From positions 245,001 through 309,000 of the forward strand of contig JALJCO010001235.1 of the NCBI GenBank assembly GCA_023101725.1: a stretch of DNA of 64,000 bases, in the 5' to 3' direction. How positions within the stretch are numbered: the stretch's first letter is position 1; each line of letters starts with the position of its first letter. Source of the DNA: Atherinomorus stipes. Lineage: Eukaryota; Chordata; Actinopteri; Atheriniformes; Atherinidae. Below are positions 10,851-21,765 of the stretch, in pieces. The notes beneath the pieces were generated by a model. That model worked only from the letters and a program-made list of their open reading frames with translations, made no database searches and was not told the origin of the DNA. Both the position numbers and the translations under genes were made by a program.

Positions 10851-11682
10851 GAAATGACATCCACACTCCAGAAGCTGATCCGGAGTTTGTTTTTAATTTG
10901 TGTTGTTTTGGGCGTCTGTCCTGGAAGTCGCCACACTGCTGATGTGATCAGAGGCTCCGTACATACGGACTTTACCTCCTTTATCCGCTGCTTTCATCTC
11001 TTGATGAGGAGCAGCTCTGAAACACAACATGTTTATATCTCCATCCTCATCAAAGTGGAGTCTCGCGGGACGGGATTTTAATAGAATTACAGCTTATACC
11101 ATTCAATGGAAACACCTACATATCGCAATTGAACTTTTTCAAAATTGATAAAATATTGCTTTTATTTTTGGAAGAAGTGTGATGGAAACCTAGCTACTGT
11201 TGTACAAGGGATGTGGATTTGATGCTTATTCAGTGAAAGAACACTAAAACGGAAAAGACACTCCTGCTTTGCTGAGGTGACCCAGAGCTGGACACAAACA
11301 CTCGTGCCTTCTTATTTTGGACATGAGCTAAGCCCTACAGTTGGAATTTAGAAGATTAGTAGTGCAGAAGGAAAAGTATGAGCCCTCCTTTTTAAGCTTA
11401 TCTCTGTGTTCATTTTGGGCATGGCCTTCTTTACCAACTTTATTTCTGGGGCGCAACCACTGTAGCTGCAACCTGAATAGGCCATGTTCAAAGGGCTGTT
11501 CAGATCCTGAATGTGGGACATGTTTTACAAACCACTCTGAAAGATGCAGCAATGTGTACTTATTATTGGCAAAAGATAAAAATCTCCCTCAATCCCAAAG
11601 GGAGCTTCATAGGAAACAGAGCTGCAGCATGCAAGCATTAAAGGAGCTGTATCATGCTTTTCAAACATTCCAAAAGTCAAAT

Positions 11683-11790
11683 TTTATTTATTTTTTTTTA
11701 TTTAACCTATATCTATACAGGTAAGTCCCATTGAGACCCCAGTCTCTTTTTCAAGGGAGACCAGTTTACCTAACACATGTCTTTAGATGG
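11683..11790 (-). mobile_element. Short retroposon inserted in TTAA element copy A
   Basis: A T-rich start (poly-A tail on the minus strand) leads into a block with GTCCCATTGAGACC and CTCTTTTTCAAGGGAGACC, a frequent fish retroposon tail. CAAAT flanks it on both sides (11678-11682 and 11791-11795). Copy B of the host element has the site without the insert, which confirms the boundaries. Confidence 0.7.
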
Positions 11791-11935
11791 CAAATACAGG
11801 CATTTATAAGCTAAATATGTTCCCATTGCTACTATAGAAACTAATTTGGTGTAAATATTAGTTTTTCTATGCGTCTAATTTCCAACACGAAAGTAAGATG
11901 GCTGACTGTCCTGAACCACAGAGTTCTCGACCAAT

Positions 11936-13163
11936 CGGTCTCTGCCGAGTGACGTAACATTTGTTGCTTAACCAGCAGTAATCAGCGCTTGATGCCATTT
12001 CAGGCGTAAAACTGTCAGTGGTCAAACCGGCATGGAAATGAGCGCACATCTGATCATAAAAATGATCTTCTGACTGAATCCATGTGTGATTTATAAAATG
12101 TTCGTGTCTGACCAAACAACAGAATATTGGTCAGAAATGCACCGTCATCCAGCTGTTTCTCCTGAAGCAGCAGCAGCGCTGACAGATGGAGGCTGCTCGG
12201 ATCTGAGCCTGACCCGGACAGGAACATAAGAAACGATAACTTTCATTAGTTAAACTAAGAAACAGTCTACCGAATGAACACTTGTAAAACGTTAATGTAT
12301 AGATTAATTTATAGAAACAGATCTCCTCCACTCCGTGTCTCCTAGGAGCTGCAGTTACCAGCGCGTCTGCCCTTCCGGCTGCACATAATGTTTATAAACT
12401 AGTATTTCTGTTATTTAACTTGTCAATAAAGTCTTGACAAGTTACAGCATCGCTGTACAGCTCCACACAGGTCCGGGTTGAGTTGCAAACTTTCTCTGAG
12501 TCTAAAGCAGCGTTTCCCGCTGGTCCGATGCATCTGCGCCTTTCTGCAGCCCGACTGTCCGTCTTCTTACAAGCAGTCGAGCTTTCTTTTCTTTATTCAG
12601 ACATCAACAGTGAGATAATAAAGTCTGATTTATCTTGACATTTTTGGCGATCAGTTGTCGCCTTCATCAGAGGTTATAACACTCTGCTGTTAAGATCATC
12701 TGGCTGCTATGACACCTGCAGCTCCTGGAGACAGAAGACAGGAGGCGATCCATCGTTTCTATTAAGTAATCTGTACCCTAAAGTTATAGTCTATAAGTGC
12801 TCAGTCAGCAGACTGTTTCTTAGCTTAGCTAATGAAAGTTATTTTTTCTTTTGTCCCTGTGCGGGTCAGGCTCAGATCCGACAGTCCGGGTCAGGCTTGG
12901 ACCAGCCTCCGCCTGTCTGCGCTGCTGCTTCAGGGTAGAAACAGCTGGATGAGGAGGGATTTCTGACGTAGATTCTATTGTTTGGTCAGACAGGAATATA
13001 CAATATTCCAATATATTAATACTATTATTATATACAATGATAAGATCATTTATATGATCAGATGTGCGCTCATTTCCACGCTTGTTTGATAAACTGGACC
13101 GCTGACTTTTATACGCCTTAAATGGCGTCTTAGCAACAAATGTCACGTGTCTGGCAGAAACCA
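11936..13163. mobile_element. TIR element with CGGTCTCTGCC ends (1.2 kb)
   Basis: The left end is CGGTCTCTGCC; the right end in reverse complement is (T)GGTTTCTGCC, and both continue into related ACATTTGTTGC blocks. The empty site is seen in copy B (16599-16606, read in reverse: CCAATTGC), so the target duplication is AT, or up to ACCAAT if the last base of the element is read differently. A second copy with better-preserved ends is at 33608-34496. The AT duplication would suit the ISL2EU group, but this is inference. No transposase is seen. Confidence 0.72.
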
Positions 13164-13728
13164 ATTGCAACATGTTTTACGCCCATTTCATGACGTCACC
13201 CCCGGAAGAGACACTGATTCTGAAGGGTTACAGAATTGTTTTTAACACCGGCACCACTCACATGTTATTTGTAAACATTGATGGATAATCGGACTCCGAT
13301 CGACGGGATCAAACGGAGCAGCCTGTTATGGAGCTGTATGCGCTCGACCCAGAGTCTGATATGGAGTTTGAAGTACACGCAGTACCACAGAGACCCCTGA
13401 CAAGTAGGTAAATTAGCGAACAAATCATAGGCTAACAGTTAGCATTGAGCTGAGAGACGTGTTTGACTCACCGGTGCTGTTGTCTGTCCATGCGCGTTTA
13501 GGAACTACGTCAGATTTTAGAAGTAATCCCCAAGAAAAAAAGACTTTACTGCCCGAGATTCATGAAGTTGTCAGGAGTGAAGTTCACACACAAAGTTGAG
13601 GTTTTTTTTTCTGCTCCTGAAGTTAAAATCCAACCACTTCTGGCAAGTCGATTCATCCAGTACAACAAATACACTCCCACGCTGAACATAACCACATTTT
13701 TCCCAACTTGCTGTCCTCTAGAGCTTAA

Positions 13729-14348
13729 AGGGATATTGTGTAAGTTCTCCTGTGTTTTATTCACAAAAACTGATTATTTGGTTCAAAAGTGTTTTTTCAT
13801 TAATCAGTAATCACTCCCATCAACAAACTGAAGTGCTCCTCTAAGTTCTAAATTTGCCGTTCGTATCATTCATTTACACATTGAGCGGGGCAGCTCGGTG
13901 AAGGCTGCCATGTCGTATCGCCATGTTTTTGCGTTCGGGAGAAGCGTGACAGTAGGAAAACACAGAAACTCACCGGACACACTGGAGTTTTCAGCTCAGT
14001 TCGAGGTAATGCCTTTGAAAAGTCACCGCGCTGCAGAGAGGAGAAACCAGCGTCTCACTGATGCTGCGTTCACGTGCAGTCGGGCAGACGGCCGTTGGTA
14101 ACAAACCAGATGTCATTTTAATCAATGAAGCCGAGCGAAAGACGGTAAAACATGGGTCAGGGAAAACAATATGACATCGCCATGACAACAAATCAGATGT
14201 GGACTGATGTCACTGTAACTGACGGACCACGTCTTCACATAGAGGCCAGTGATAACTCTACATGCAGCGGATGTCATCGGTCTGCCCGGTTTCACGCGAA
14301 TGCAGCATGAAAAGTACGAGGGAGCTGCTCCCAATTACACAGTGTCCC
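13729..14348. mobile_element. 620-bp TTAA-flanked MITE nested in copy A
   Basis: Ends AGGGATATTGTG and, in reverse complement, AGGGACACTGTG are flanked by TTAA (13725-13728 and 14349-14352). In copy B the same position holds a single TTAA at 16011-16014, next to the shared TCTAGAGC sequence. This is a directly visible empty site. Non-autonomous; piggyBac-like by its duplication. Confidence 0.8.
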
Positions 14349-14849
14349 TTAAAAAATAAAAAATAAACATTCTCCTGAACTCTGGAGCAAACGTCTGTTA
14401 GCTGATGGCTGCTTGTCTCTGAGGAAATCTTCCTGCAGGTGTTTGTTTCTTCCTCAGAGAGTGTGTATAGGATTCTCCGAGTTTCTGTTCAACAGAGGGC
14501 GTCTTGCTAGATGTTGCGCATGCATGTTTGTCACTTCGTGATTGGTGCCACGTTCATACGTAACGCGGTGGGTAGTCAGCCGTTTGCAGGGAGGTAGCGC
14601 TTGGTTTAAATATTCATGTAGATTACTCAAATATGCATGAATGAAGAAAAATAACGATTTAAATCATTTCTTGATGAGGAAATAACACACTGACATGCTG
14701 AAAAGCTCTTAAAAGTCCATTTTTCATGATAGGGCTCCTTTAATGTGTCTTTGATGAGACATAGGAGACGGCAGTAAACCAGTAGAGTTAGAGGCACTGT
14801 TCAGAAAAAAAGTATTTATGGTACATAGTAGCCTACAGTATATGTACAT

Positions 14850-15220
14850 TAGGGCTGTCACAAACAATTATTTTGATAATCAATTAGTCACAATAATTTT
14901 GTTGATTAGTTGACTAATTGATCATACAAAAATTGCAGCATATTTACAGAACAGTCCAAAGTTTGGACACTTTCTCATTGAATCTAATGAAAAAACATGT
15001 ACAAACTTTTGACTGGTAGTGTGTTTGTTTATTTATGTCAAACTATTCAAGAAAAGCTGACCAGACAGAAAGGCAGACGAGGCAGTGGAAGGTACAGTTG
15101 CAATTTTGAGAGGAAACATAAATCTTATAAAGAATAAACGATTAGTCGATTATGAAATCAGTCACCGACTATTCTTAAGTCAACTGTTAGTCAAATAAAT
15201 GATTAATCGTTGCAGCCCTA
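14850..15220. mobile_element. hAT-like MITE with TAGGGCTG ends
   Basis: Begins TAGGGCTGTCACAAACAAT and ends with GATTAATCGTTGCAGCCCTA, imperfect inverted repeats of a type common in fish. The flanks ATGTACAT (14842-14849) and ATGTACGA (15221-15228) agree at 6 of 8 positions, as an aged 8-bp hAT duplication would. The interior is AT-rich and non-coding. Confidence 0.7.
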
Positions 15221-15611
15221 ATGTACGAGTATGTATTTTATTAAAAGTTTTAAGACTGAATACACAATAGTTAGTTATTCAAATAACAAGAAACTAAAGA
15301 AAATAATAATAAATAAAAATTCACAAAATTCTAATTTAATGAAATAAAAATTGCTTTGAACTGTGGTTAATGGTTTAAAAAAAAACAAACAACAAAAACC
15401 CCACAAATTTGTCCCAGACACATTAGAGCATCTTTCCCATGAATATGGTGCATGCATATATACTTTATGTACTACAATTCACATAAAAGTGCCCTCACAC
15501 TTTCAGCCCTGAAGGATGAGTTTTCTTTTGGAAGTTGAGTTATTTTAATTTATCATTTGTATCCAATAATTTACTTTAACTGTCACCATCTTGTCCTTTA
15601 CTTATTTTTAA

Positions 15612-16781
15612 AGGAGCCCTATCATGAAAAATGGACTTTTAAGAGCTTTTCAGCATGTCAGTGTGTTATTTCCTCATCAAGAAATGATTTAAATTGTTAT
15701 TTTTCTTCATTCATGCATATTTGAGTAATCTACATGAATATTTAAACCAAGCGCTACCTCCCTGTAAACGGCTGACTACCCACCGCGTTACGTATGAACG
15801 TGGCACCAATCACGAAAGTCCAAATGCGCACGCTCAGTATCGTAGCAAAACGCCCTCTGTTGAACAGAAACTCAGAGAATCCTATACACACTCTCTGAGG
15901 AAGAAACTAACACCTGCAGGAAGATTTCCTCAGAGACAAGCAGCCATCAGCTAACAGACGTTTGCTCCAGATTCAGGAGAATTTTCTTCCTTTTTTTTTC
16001 TTTTTTTATTTTAAGCTCTAGAGGACAGCAAGTTGGGGAAAATGCAGTTACGTTCAGCGTGGGAGTGTATTTGTTGTACTGGATGAATCGACTTGCCAGA
16101 AGTGGTTGGATTTTAACTTCAGGAGCAGGGGGAAAAAAAACTCAACTTTGTGTGTGAACTTCACTCCTGATAACTTCATGAATCTCGGGCAGTAAAGTGT
16201 TTTTTTCTCTGGGATTACTTCTGAAACCTGACGCAGTTCCTACTATAAAAACGCGCATGGACAGACAACAACACTGGTGAGTCAACACATCTCTCAGCTC
16301 AATGCTAACTGTTAGGCTATGATTTGTTCGCTAAATTACTTGCTTGTCAGGGGTCTCTGTGGTGCTTCTGTGGTACTGCGTATACTTCAAACTCCATATC
16401 AGACTCTGGGTCGAGCGCATACAGCTCCATAACGGGCTGGTCTGTTTTATTCCGTCGATCGGAGTAATTATCCATCAATGTTTACTACTAACATCCACAT
16501 GAGAGCTGCCGGTGCCGGTGCTACAGACAATTCTGTGACCCTTCAGAATAAGTGTCTCTTCCGGGGCGACGTCATGAAATGGGCGTAAAACGTGCTGCAA
16601 TTGGTCGAGAGCTCCGCGGTTCAGGACTGTCAGCCATCTTACTTCCGTGTTGGAAATTAGATGCATCGAAAAACTAATATTTAACACCAAATTAGTTTCT
16701 ATAGTAACGATGGGAACATATCTAGCTTATAAATGCCTGTATTTGACTTTTGGAACATTTGAAAAGCATGATACAGCTCCT
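15612..16781. mobile_element. TTAA-flanked TIR element, copy B
   Basis: This uninterrupted 1.17-kb copy begins AGGAGCCCTATCATG and ends, in reverse complement, AGGAGCTGTATCATG, with TTAA at 15608-15611 and 16782-16785. It lies in opposite orientation to copy A (11642-14739), so the pair forms a large imperfect inverted repeat around about 0.9 kb. It serves as the empty-site reference for three insertions in copy A. No transposase frame is visible. Confidence 0.82.
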
Positions 16782-16891
16782 TTAATTAAAAACGTGTTCA
16801 TGGACATTGTTATTATTCTGTTTTTGTCTATATTTTGTTAACATCCATATCTAAACTGAAACTTTGTTTCCATGTAATATGCTGACTTTAA

Positions 16892-17406
16892 GGTAGAGTC
16901 TGAAGTCCCTCCAGCGTTTCTGTTTGCAAACAGTAGCATTCAAACTTAGCGCTCCTCCCTCTCAGGCTAACGGCCGCCTCGTTGTAGCTAACCTATTCAA
17001 CTTCAAGCTTCTCCTGCAGAGCTCAGAAGTGGGTACAAGCCAAACTGTTATCAACCCTGGTTTTCCAAAGTGCATTATCTGAAGCTCATACCTTTTCTTC
17101 TGTGCATCCACGGTGTTTCCTTTCTTTCTTTCTTTTCCCTTCGAGAGTTCGAGTGACTGGTGTCTGCTCCAATCATGAGCTTATTTCCACACAGCATCAT
17201 GCTCTTAGCTCTGTCATTGGCTGGCGATATAAACAGAAATCTCCACCCAGAAATGTCCCAACCAGACCAAAACAATACAAAAAGCGAATTACAGGCAGGG
17301 GGAGAGAGAGTTGCATTCAAGCGCACCACGACACCCAAGTAGAAGCCCAAAGACAGGGTTTGAGACGGATTTCACTTTTTTAGGAGGGGAACTTCAGACT
17401 ATACCT
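16892..17406. mobile_element. TTAA-flanked MITE
   Basis: The left end GGTAGAGTCTGAAGTCCC and the right end, in reverse complement GGTATAGTCTGAAGTTCCC, are inverted repeats bordered by TTAA at 16888-16891 and 17407-17410. About 0.5 kb, non-coding. It sits just downstream of the candidate leader exon on the minus strand, inside the presumed intron. Confidence 0.72.
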
Positions 17407-17474
17407 TTAATGTCATTTTGTGTCACACGTTGTTTTTTTGGAATCAATTAAAAAAAAAAAAAGTTCATACTCAC

Positions 17475-17515
17475 CCAAGCTTAAGCTGAACATCATTAAC
17501 GTCCAAACATAGACT
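17475..17515 (-). CDS. Candidate leader (signal peptide) exon of the Ig V-set gene
   Basis: On the minus strand a T-rich tract ending TTTGCAG is followed by about 40 bases and a strong donor (GG|GTGAGT). The frame ending in phase 1 reads VYVWTLMMFSLSLG, a hydrophobic stretch like the core of a signal peptide. Its last G joins the V exon's first TG to give Val, keeping the frame (…LSLG-V-ICQDE). Translation may begin in an unseen upstream exon, or at the two Met codons inside, which would give a very short leader. The candidate rests on splice sites, phase and hydrophobicity; the roughly 7-kb intron is filled with transposons. Confidence 0.45.
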
Positions 17516-17520
17516 CTGCA

Positions 17521-18266
17521 AACAGACAAAACAACAACAAAAACAGTTGGTCAGAGTCAACTTTCCAGCTTCTGCTTGATCAGACTTAAAATGTGTGACA
17601 GTCGCAACATGAGGACCTGTCACAACCCGTCCTCTGGACTTTATCAGGTCTTATCATATTTTAAAGGAGCTGTAACATTAAAAATAAACTTTTTGGAGCT
17701 TCTGCCATGCTACAATGTTAGTTCCTTATCAAAATAGGGGGTTGCTAAATCATATTGTTTATATTGTATTGCAATAATACTGGTATATTTTTTCGACATC
17801 GACCAAACTGGAAAAGTGATGATTTGTGTGACCATCAATATCATCTGTGATATTGTGAGCCACCCAATCTGCCCTTGCAATTTGGTTTTGTTTTAAAAAT
17901 CCATTTCTATACGTTTTTTTTTTTTTTTTCAAATTGTAGCTATAAGCTGTAGCAGAGTGTTTTTGATTACTTTGCCAGCTGCATTAATATTTTTTCACAA
18001 TCAGGTGACGTAGAAAAGCAAAGATCCACCAACAGATCCTAATTGACTACAAGGCTGATGTAACCTAGATGTGTTAGCATAATCTACAAAAACATTTTTA
18101 TGGTCTGAAAATGTGGGGAATTTATAAAGTTAAAAATAATTATAGTTGCAAACTGGTGACAGTTTCATACTTCCGTTCAGCAGCACCTAACTCCAAAGAG
18201 CTGTCACACCCCTGTTGTAGCACGCACATCTGCAGTTCTATGCTTATTTATTATGGTTCTGGCAGT
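17521..18266. other. No gene seen
   Basis: One recognisable scrap: at about 17664 AAAGGAGCTGTAACATTAAAA resembles a terminus of the TTAA element at 11642/15612, without a partner. A poly-T run lies at 17916-17930. Nothing else is supported. Confidence 0.4.
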
Positions 18267-18270
18267 TTAA

Positions 18271-19088
18271 AGGAATAGTAGACCCAGAGAAGAACGTTCA
18301 GTTTCTACTCACCCTCCTTGAATATCTCAAATGCAGCCAGGGATCGGACAGGTTTTCATTTTAACCCAACTTTCATATAATGGAGTTCACCGGCGCCTGA
18401 TCCAAAAGGGTCCATAAAAGTCTTATTCCTCCATACTGCTCGTCCAAGTGTCCTGAGTGGGTAGCGTCCATAATTTACTTGTAGCGACATTATTTAGTAT
18501 TTCTTCATAGCCTAAACAATAGTACATCGAGCTGCCAGGTAGTGCGCCCCTGCGAGTTCACAACACTGTGGAAGCCGCAGCAGACAAGATGGTGCGCTCT
18601 TTTTCTTTCTTACTGTTTTAAACCAGTAGCCAACCCCTCATGTTTGTCCGTTCACGTTTAGCACAATGTAAACAGCAAATTTCTTCTGCTACGTTTGCAT
18701 TATCGGCAGAGTAGGCGCTGAACGCTGTGGCTTCTGCAATGTCGTGAACTTGCAGGGGCGTGCTTCGCAGCAGCTATATGTTCTACTGTTTAAGCTATAA
18801 CAATATACAAATGATGTGTTTTCAAATAAATCATGGACGCTACCCACTCAGGACACTTGGATTACATTGGACAAGCAGTATGGAGGAATATTGACAAGTT
18901 TTTCTGGACTTTTCTGGACCTTTTTGGTTCAGTTGCCGGTGAACTCTATTGTATGAAAGTTGGGGGAAAACAAAAACCTGTCCGATCTCCGGCTGCATTT
19001 GAGATATTAAAAAAGTGCTCCCGAGTCTTGCTCAGCATGAGGGTGAGTAGAACATGAATGCAGATCATTCTATGGGTGTACTATTCCT
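18271..19088. mobile_element. Palindromic TTAA-flanked MITE, copy 1
   Basis: AGGAATAGT at the left and its inverse ACTATTCCT at the right, bounded by TTAA (18267-18270 and 19089-19092). The inverted arms are long, about 250 bases each: blocks such as TCATATAATGGAGTTCACCG and GTAGCGTCCAT in the left arm reappear inverted in the right. Related copies are at 49176 (left part only) and 58528-59788. Non-coding, presumably mobilised by a piggyBac-like transposase. Confidence 0.82.
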
Positions 19089-19468
19089 TTAAGCAGTGGA
19101 GACCTCTTTAGCACCACCTCCAGATGCAGGCACGAAGAAGTTCCACCTTTTTGTGGTAGAGGTGGTGCAGTAACAGTACAGTATCACTGGCTGAATGATT
19201 TCGCGTGCGAGTAAGTCATCACGTATGTCGTCTAAACTTGGTGAGTGGAAACGCCCTTGTTCCAGGCATTCATTTAAGCTCTGCAACAGTTTCCGCTGGG
19301 AATGTGGGCGTTTCCTTATGCAATGGAATTAGCAGACAAGTTGCTGGTTAGTGGCAGTGGCAGACAGCTGGTTGGCAGTTTGCAGAAAGGGGAACTTTAT
19401 CATGCTTCCATCTATAGTGGCAGCCCCAGAATCCTCTGACACCCGGCGGAAGTGCTGTCACTGCCACG

Positions 19469-20410
19469 TTTTGAGGACGCTTCTCAATTCCTAGTTTGCG
19501 TACTACATACTCGTGTACTTGTGAGTACAGACTTGTGGATACGTACTGGAAGTCTGCACTTGTGGAGTTCACAAGCACGGACTCTGCCTACTTGACAGAT
19601 TGAGACAATGCAAACTTGTGACATCACCACCAACGGTGTGCAGCAGTGAGCAGGGCTGTCAACATGAAAATAATACTGTATTATTCTACAGTTTGTTATT
19701 TATTGTTGTGGAGATGTAGTAATGGTACTGAAACAAATAAAAACAATTAAAATAGCTGCTCCAAAAACAATTACACTAAGTGGATGCTTTTGTTTTTTTT
19801 CCCCAATGTGTAAATTACACTACTCACAAAAAGTTAGGGATATTCAACTTTTGGTTTTTGGAGAACAGAATGATGCAGAATAAATATTTAGACATTGAAC
19901 AATGTACATGTGCAGTGAAAAGTTTAGAGAAAGTTTAATTCAGTTCACCTGGAAAGGTTGTTGTGGATTTTAGATTCATTCATTCTATACAAAAAGACAA
20001 ATATCCTTAACTTTTTGTGAGTAGTGTAGATTCATTTCCAATATATAAGCACATTAATGCAAACGAGTAATCAGGTCATAATTATGTGATCAAAAGCACA
20101 TGTGAGAGTAAAGCGGGAGGAAGAGCTGCAGATAAAAGGCCAAGAACAGTAAAGAATAGAAATGATCACTCAGGTTTGGCTGTTGGAGGGAGGAGGCTGC
20201 CAAACGCTGCGCGTGTGCAGGTGCATGCTAGGGTTAATATCTGACCAAGTACGCACGAGCCTCCTCTGATGCATGCTCGTTAAAATGGGTGGAGGAAGTT
20301 TTCATCCGGGAATTTCTACCGTACTTTTTAATGGAACATGACTAGACCGCAGATGATGACGTTTCACGAGTCCACGAGCACGCAAGTACGCACATTGAGA
20401 AACGGCCCTG
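19469..20410. mobile_element. hAT-like element, about 0.94 kb
   Basis: The right end in reverse complement is CAGGGCCGTTTCTCAAT, and the left end carries GAGGACGCTTCTCAATTCC. The flanks CTGCCACG (19461-19468) and CTGCCACT (20411-20418) form an 8-bp duplication with one mismatch, as hAT elements make. It contains the smaller MITE 19818-20026. No transposase frame is seen. Confidence 0.7.
19818..20026. mobile_element. 209-bp MITE with CACTACTCACAAAAAGTTA ends
   Basis: The terminal inverted repeats (CACTACTCACAAAAAGTTA at both ends) are nearly perfect over about 19 bases and flanked by TA (19816-19817 and 20027-20028). A TA duplication fits the Tc1/mariner superfamily. This is the best copy; degraded relatives are at 147-310 and near 1471-1497. 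It is nested in the hAT-like element. Confidence 0.85.
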
Positions 20411-20418
20411 CTGCCACT

Positions 20419-21048
20419 TCTGGAAATGAAATTTAAAACTTCAAAGACGAACAATTTAAATATCAGCATATCTCACTGTGACGATCGAGACCTTGCCATC
20501 ACGATTGTACTTTTACAATGTGAACATGTCTACAAAGATCCTTTTTCATAAAACATCTATTAAATTTATCAAACAATACCCAGAATTCATTTGGCCCGAT
20601 AAAACAACATTTAGTGTGGTTCGTAGTTATTTTGATAGTCTGTCCGTTTTAACCTCATTAATTAATGACATAGTTTCGATTTGAACTTATTTCTGACTAT
20701 AAAATATATTCTGGCGTCTGTATACATCTAAAAAGTATATAGGTAACTCAAAAAGCGAATTAATGTCAGCGACCTAAAGCTAGTCTACCGACGCGAAGAA
20801 AAAAAAACATTTGAACATTTCTGGTTAATCCAGTTCTAGCTCGTGGCTAAACTAACACAAAACAAAGTTAGCTAGTATTCCGCAATCATTAATCCAATTT
20901 TAGGGATAGTTTGGACCAGTTCGTCCACTGACCTCGTGAAATCCTTCATCGTGTTTCGGTGACGCAAAAGAAATAATCTTTTTTTTAAAGCTGCAGTTGC
21001 CAAAGCATAGACTGTATATAATTACTGGACGTAGCTTCCGTTCTCTTC
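20419..21048. other. No gene seen
   Basis: AT-rich sequence between two element clusters. Short frames only, no recognisable repeat termini. Confidence 0.4.
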
Positions 21049-21733
21049 TGAATAGGGGATTATCACGCTTCCGCGTTCCGGTTTCCGGAAGTTGAAACAT
21101 TTGGCACTTCCTCTTCCGGGCCATGTTAACATCAGCCGTTCATGCTCTGTTATACTGTTTAAATCGGATAAACTCCAAACATATTTAAGTTCACTCCAAA
21201 GAAGTGATACTGGGTCAAAAGCTGGATCAAAGCGATCGATTTGCCGCGGTGAAGGACCGAACTTTATAATAAAACACACGTTTGTTTGTCCCCGGTGGGG
21301 CACAACACCGGCACTTCACAGCATGCTAGCATTAGCCAGCTAACGTTTACTGACGTGCTTAACATTGTGCGTCTTAAAACACACAAACATCTGAAAATCG
21401 GGTCTGTACCCCCCCCCCCGTTTCCAGTGGAACAACTGGGGACTGCCAAGAAAGGAGACGCTTTCAGATGATTGTGTGTTTTCAGCCGCACAAAGTTAGG
21501 CACGTTATCAAGCTGGCTAATGCTAGCCTGCTAACAATAGTCCGCCAGCTACTACTCTGTTAAACTTTGTAAATCGGATAAATGCCAATACCAAGTTTTC
21601 ATTCCAGACTGAAGTGATGCTGAGGAAGAAGTGGACCAAAACGACCGATTCGCCGCGGTGAAGGACCGAACTTTATAATAAAACGACACACGTTTGTTTG
21701 TGGCCGGCAGACTGCGCAGTCGTGTTAGCAGGT
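21049..21733. mobile_element. Fold-back element, copy B (truncated at the LINE junction)
   Basis: Starts AATAGGGGATTATCACGCTT and follows the module order of copy E (GATAAACTCC, CGAACTTTATAATAAAAC, GGTGGGGCACAACACCGGCA, CCAGTGGAACAACTGGGGA). It stops at GTGTTAGCAGGTT, where the LINE 3' end begins. The second half is not found on the far side of the LINE. Includes a C-run at 21410-21419. Confidence 0.75.
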
Positions 21734-21765
21734 TTGAAAAAAAAAATACATCATATACATAGATT
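21734..21765 (-). other. Short 3' end of the LINE
   Basis: After the ORF2 stop only about 30 bases remain, ending in an A/T-rich tract that reads T-rich on the coding strand before fold-back sequence begins. No canonical poly-A tail is visible on the coding strand, so the 3' end is either unusual or cut. Confidence 0.5.

Larger units (their letters stand above)
11642..14739. mobile_element. TTAA-flanked TIR element, copy A (with three nested insertions)
   Basis: The left terminus AGGAGCTGTATCATG and the right terminus, in reverse complement AGGAGCCCTATCATG, are inverted repeats bounded by TTAA at 11638-11641 and 14740-14743. TTAA duplication is typical of piggyBac and Kolobok elements. Over most of its length it is an inverted copy of the 1.17-kb element 15612-16781. 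The extra length is explained by insertions at 11683-11790, 11936-13163 and 13729-14348, each absent from the other copy. No transposase is present. A CpG-bearing segment around 13200-13500 belongs to the element body, because it is shared by both copies. Confidence 0.82.

Noticed and set aside
10402..11081. Plus-strand frames overlapping and next to the V-set exon
   Set aside because: Antisense to the V domain, or in a retroposon tail; no domain or splice support.
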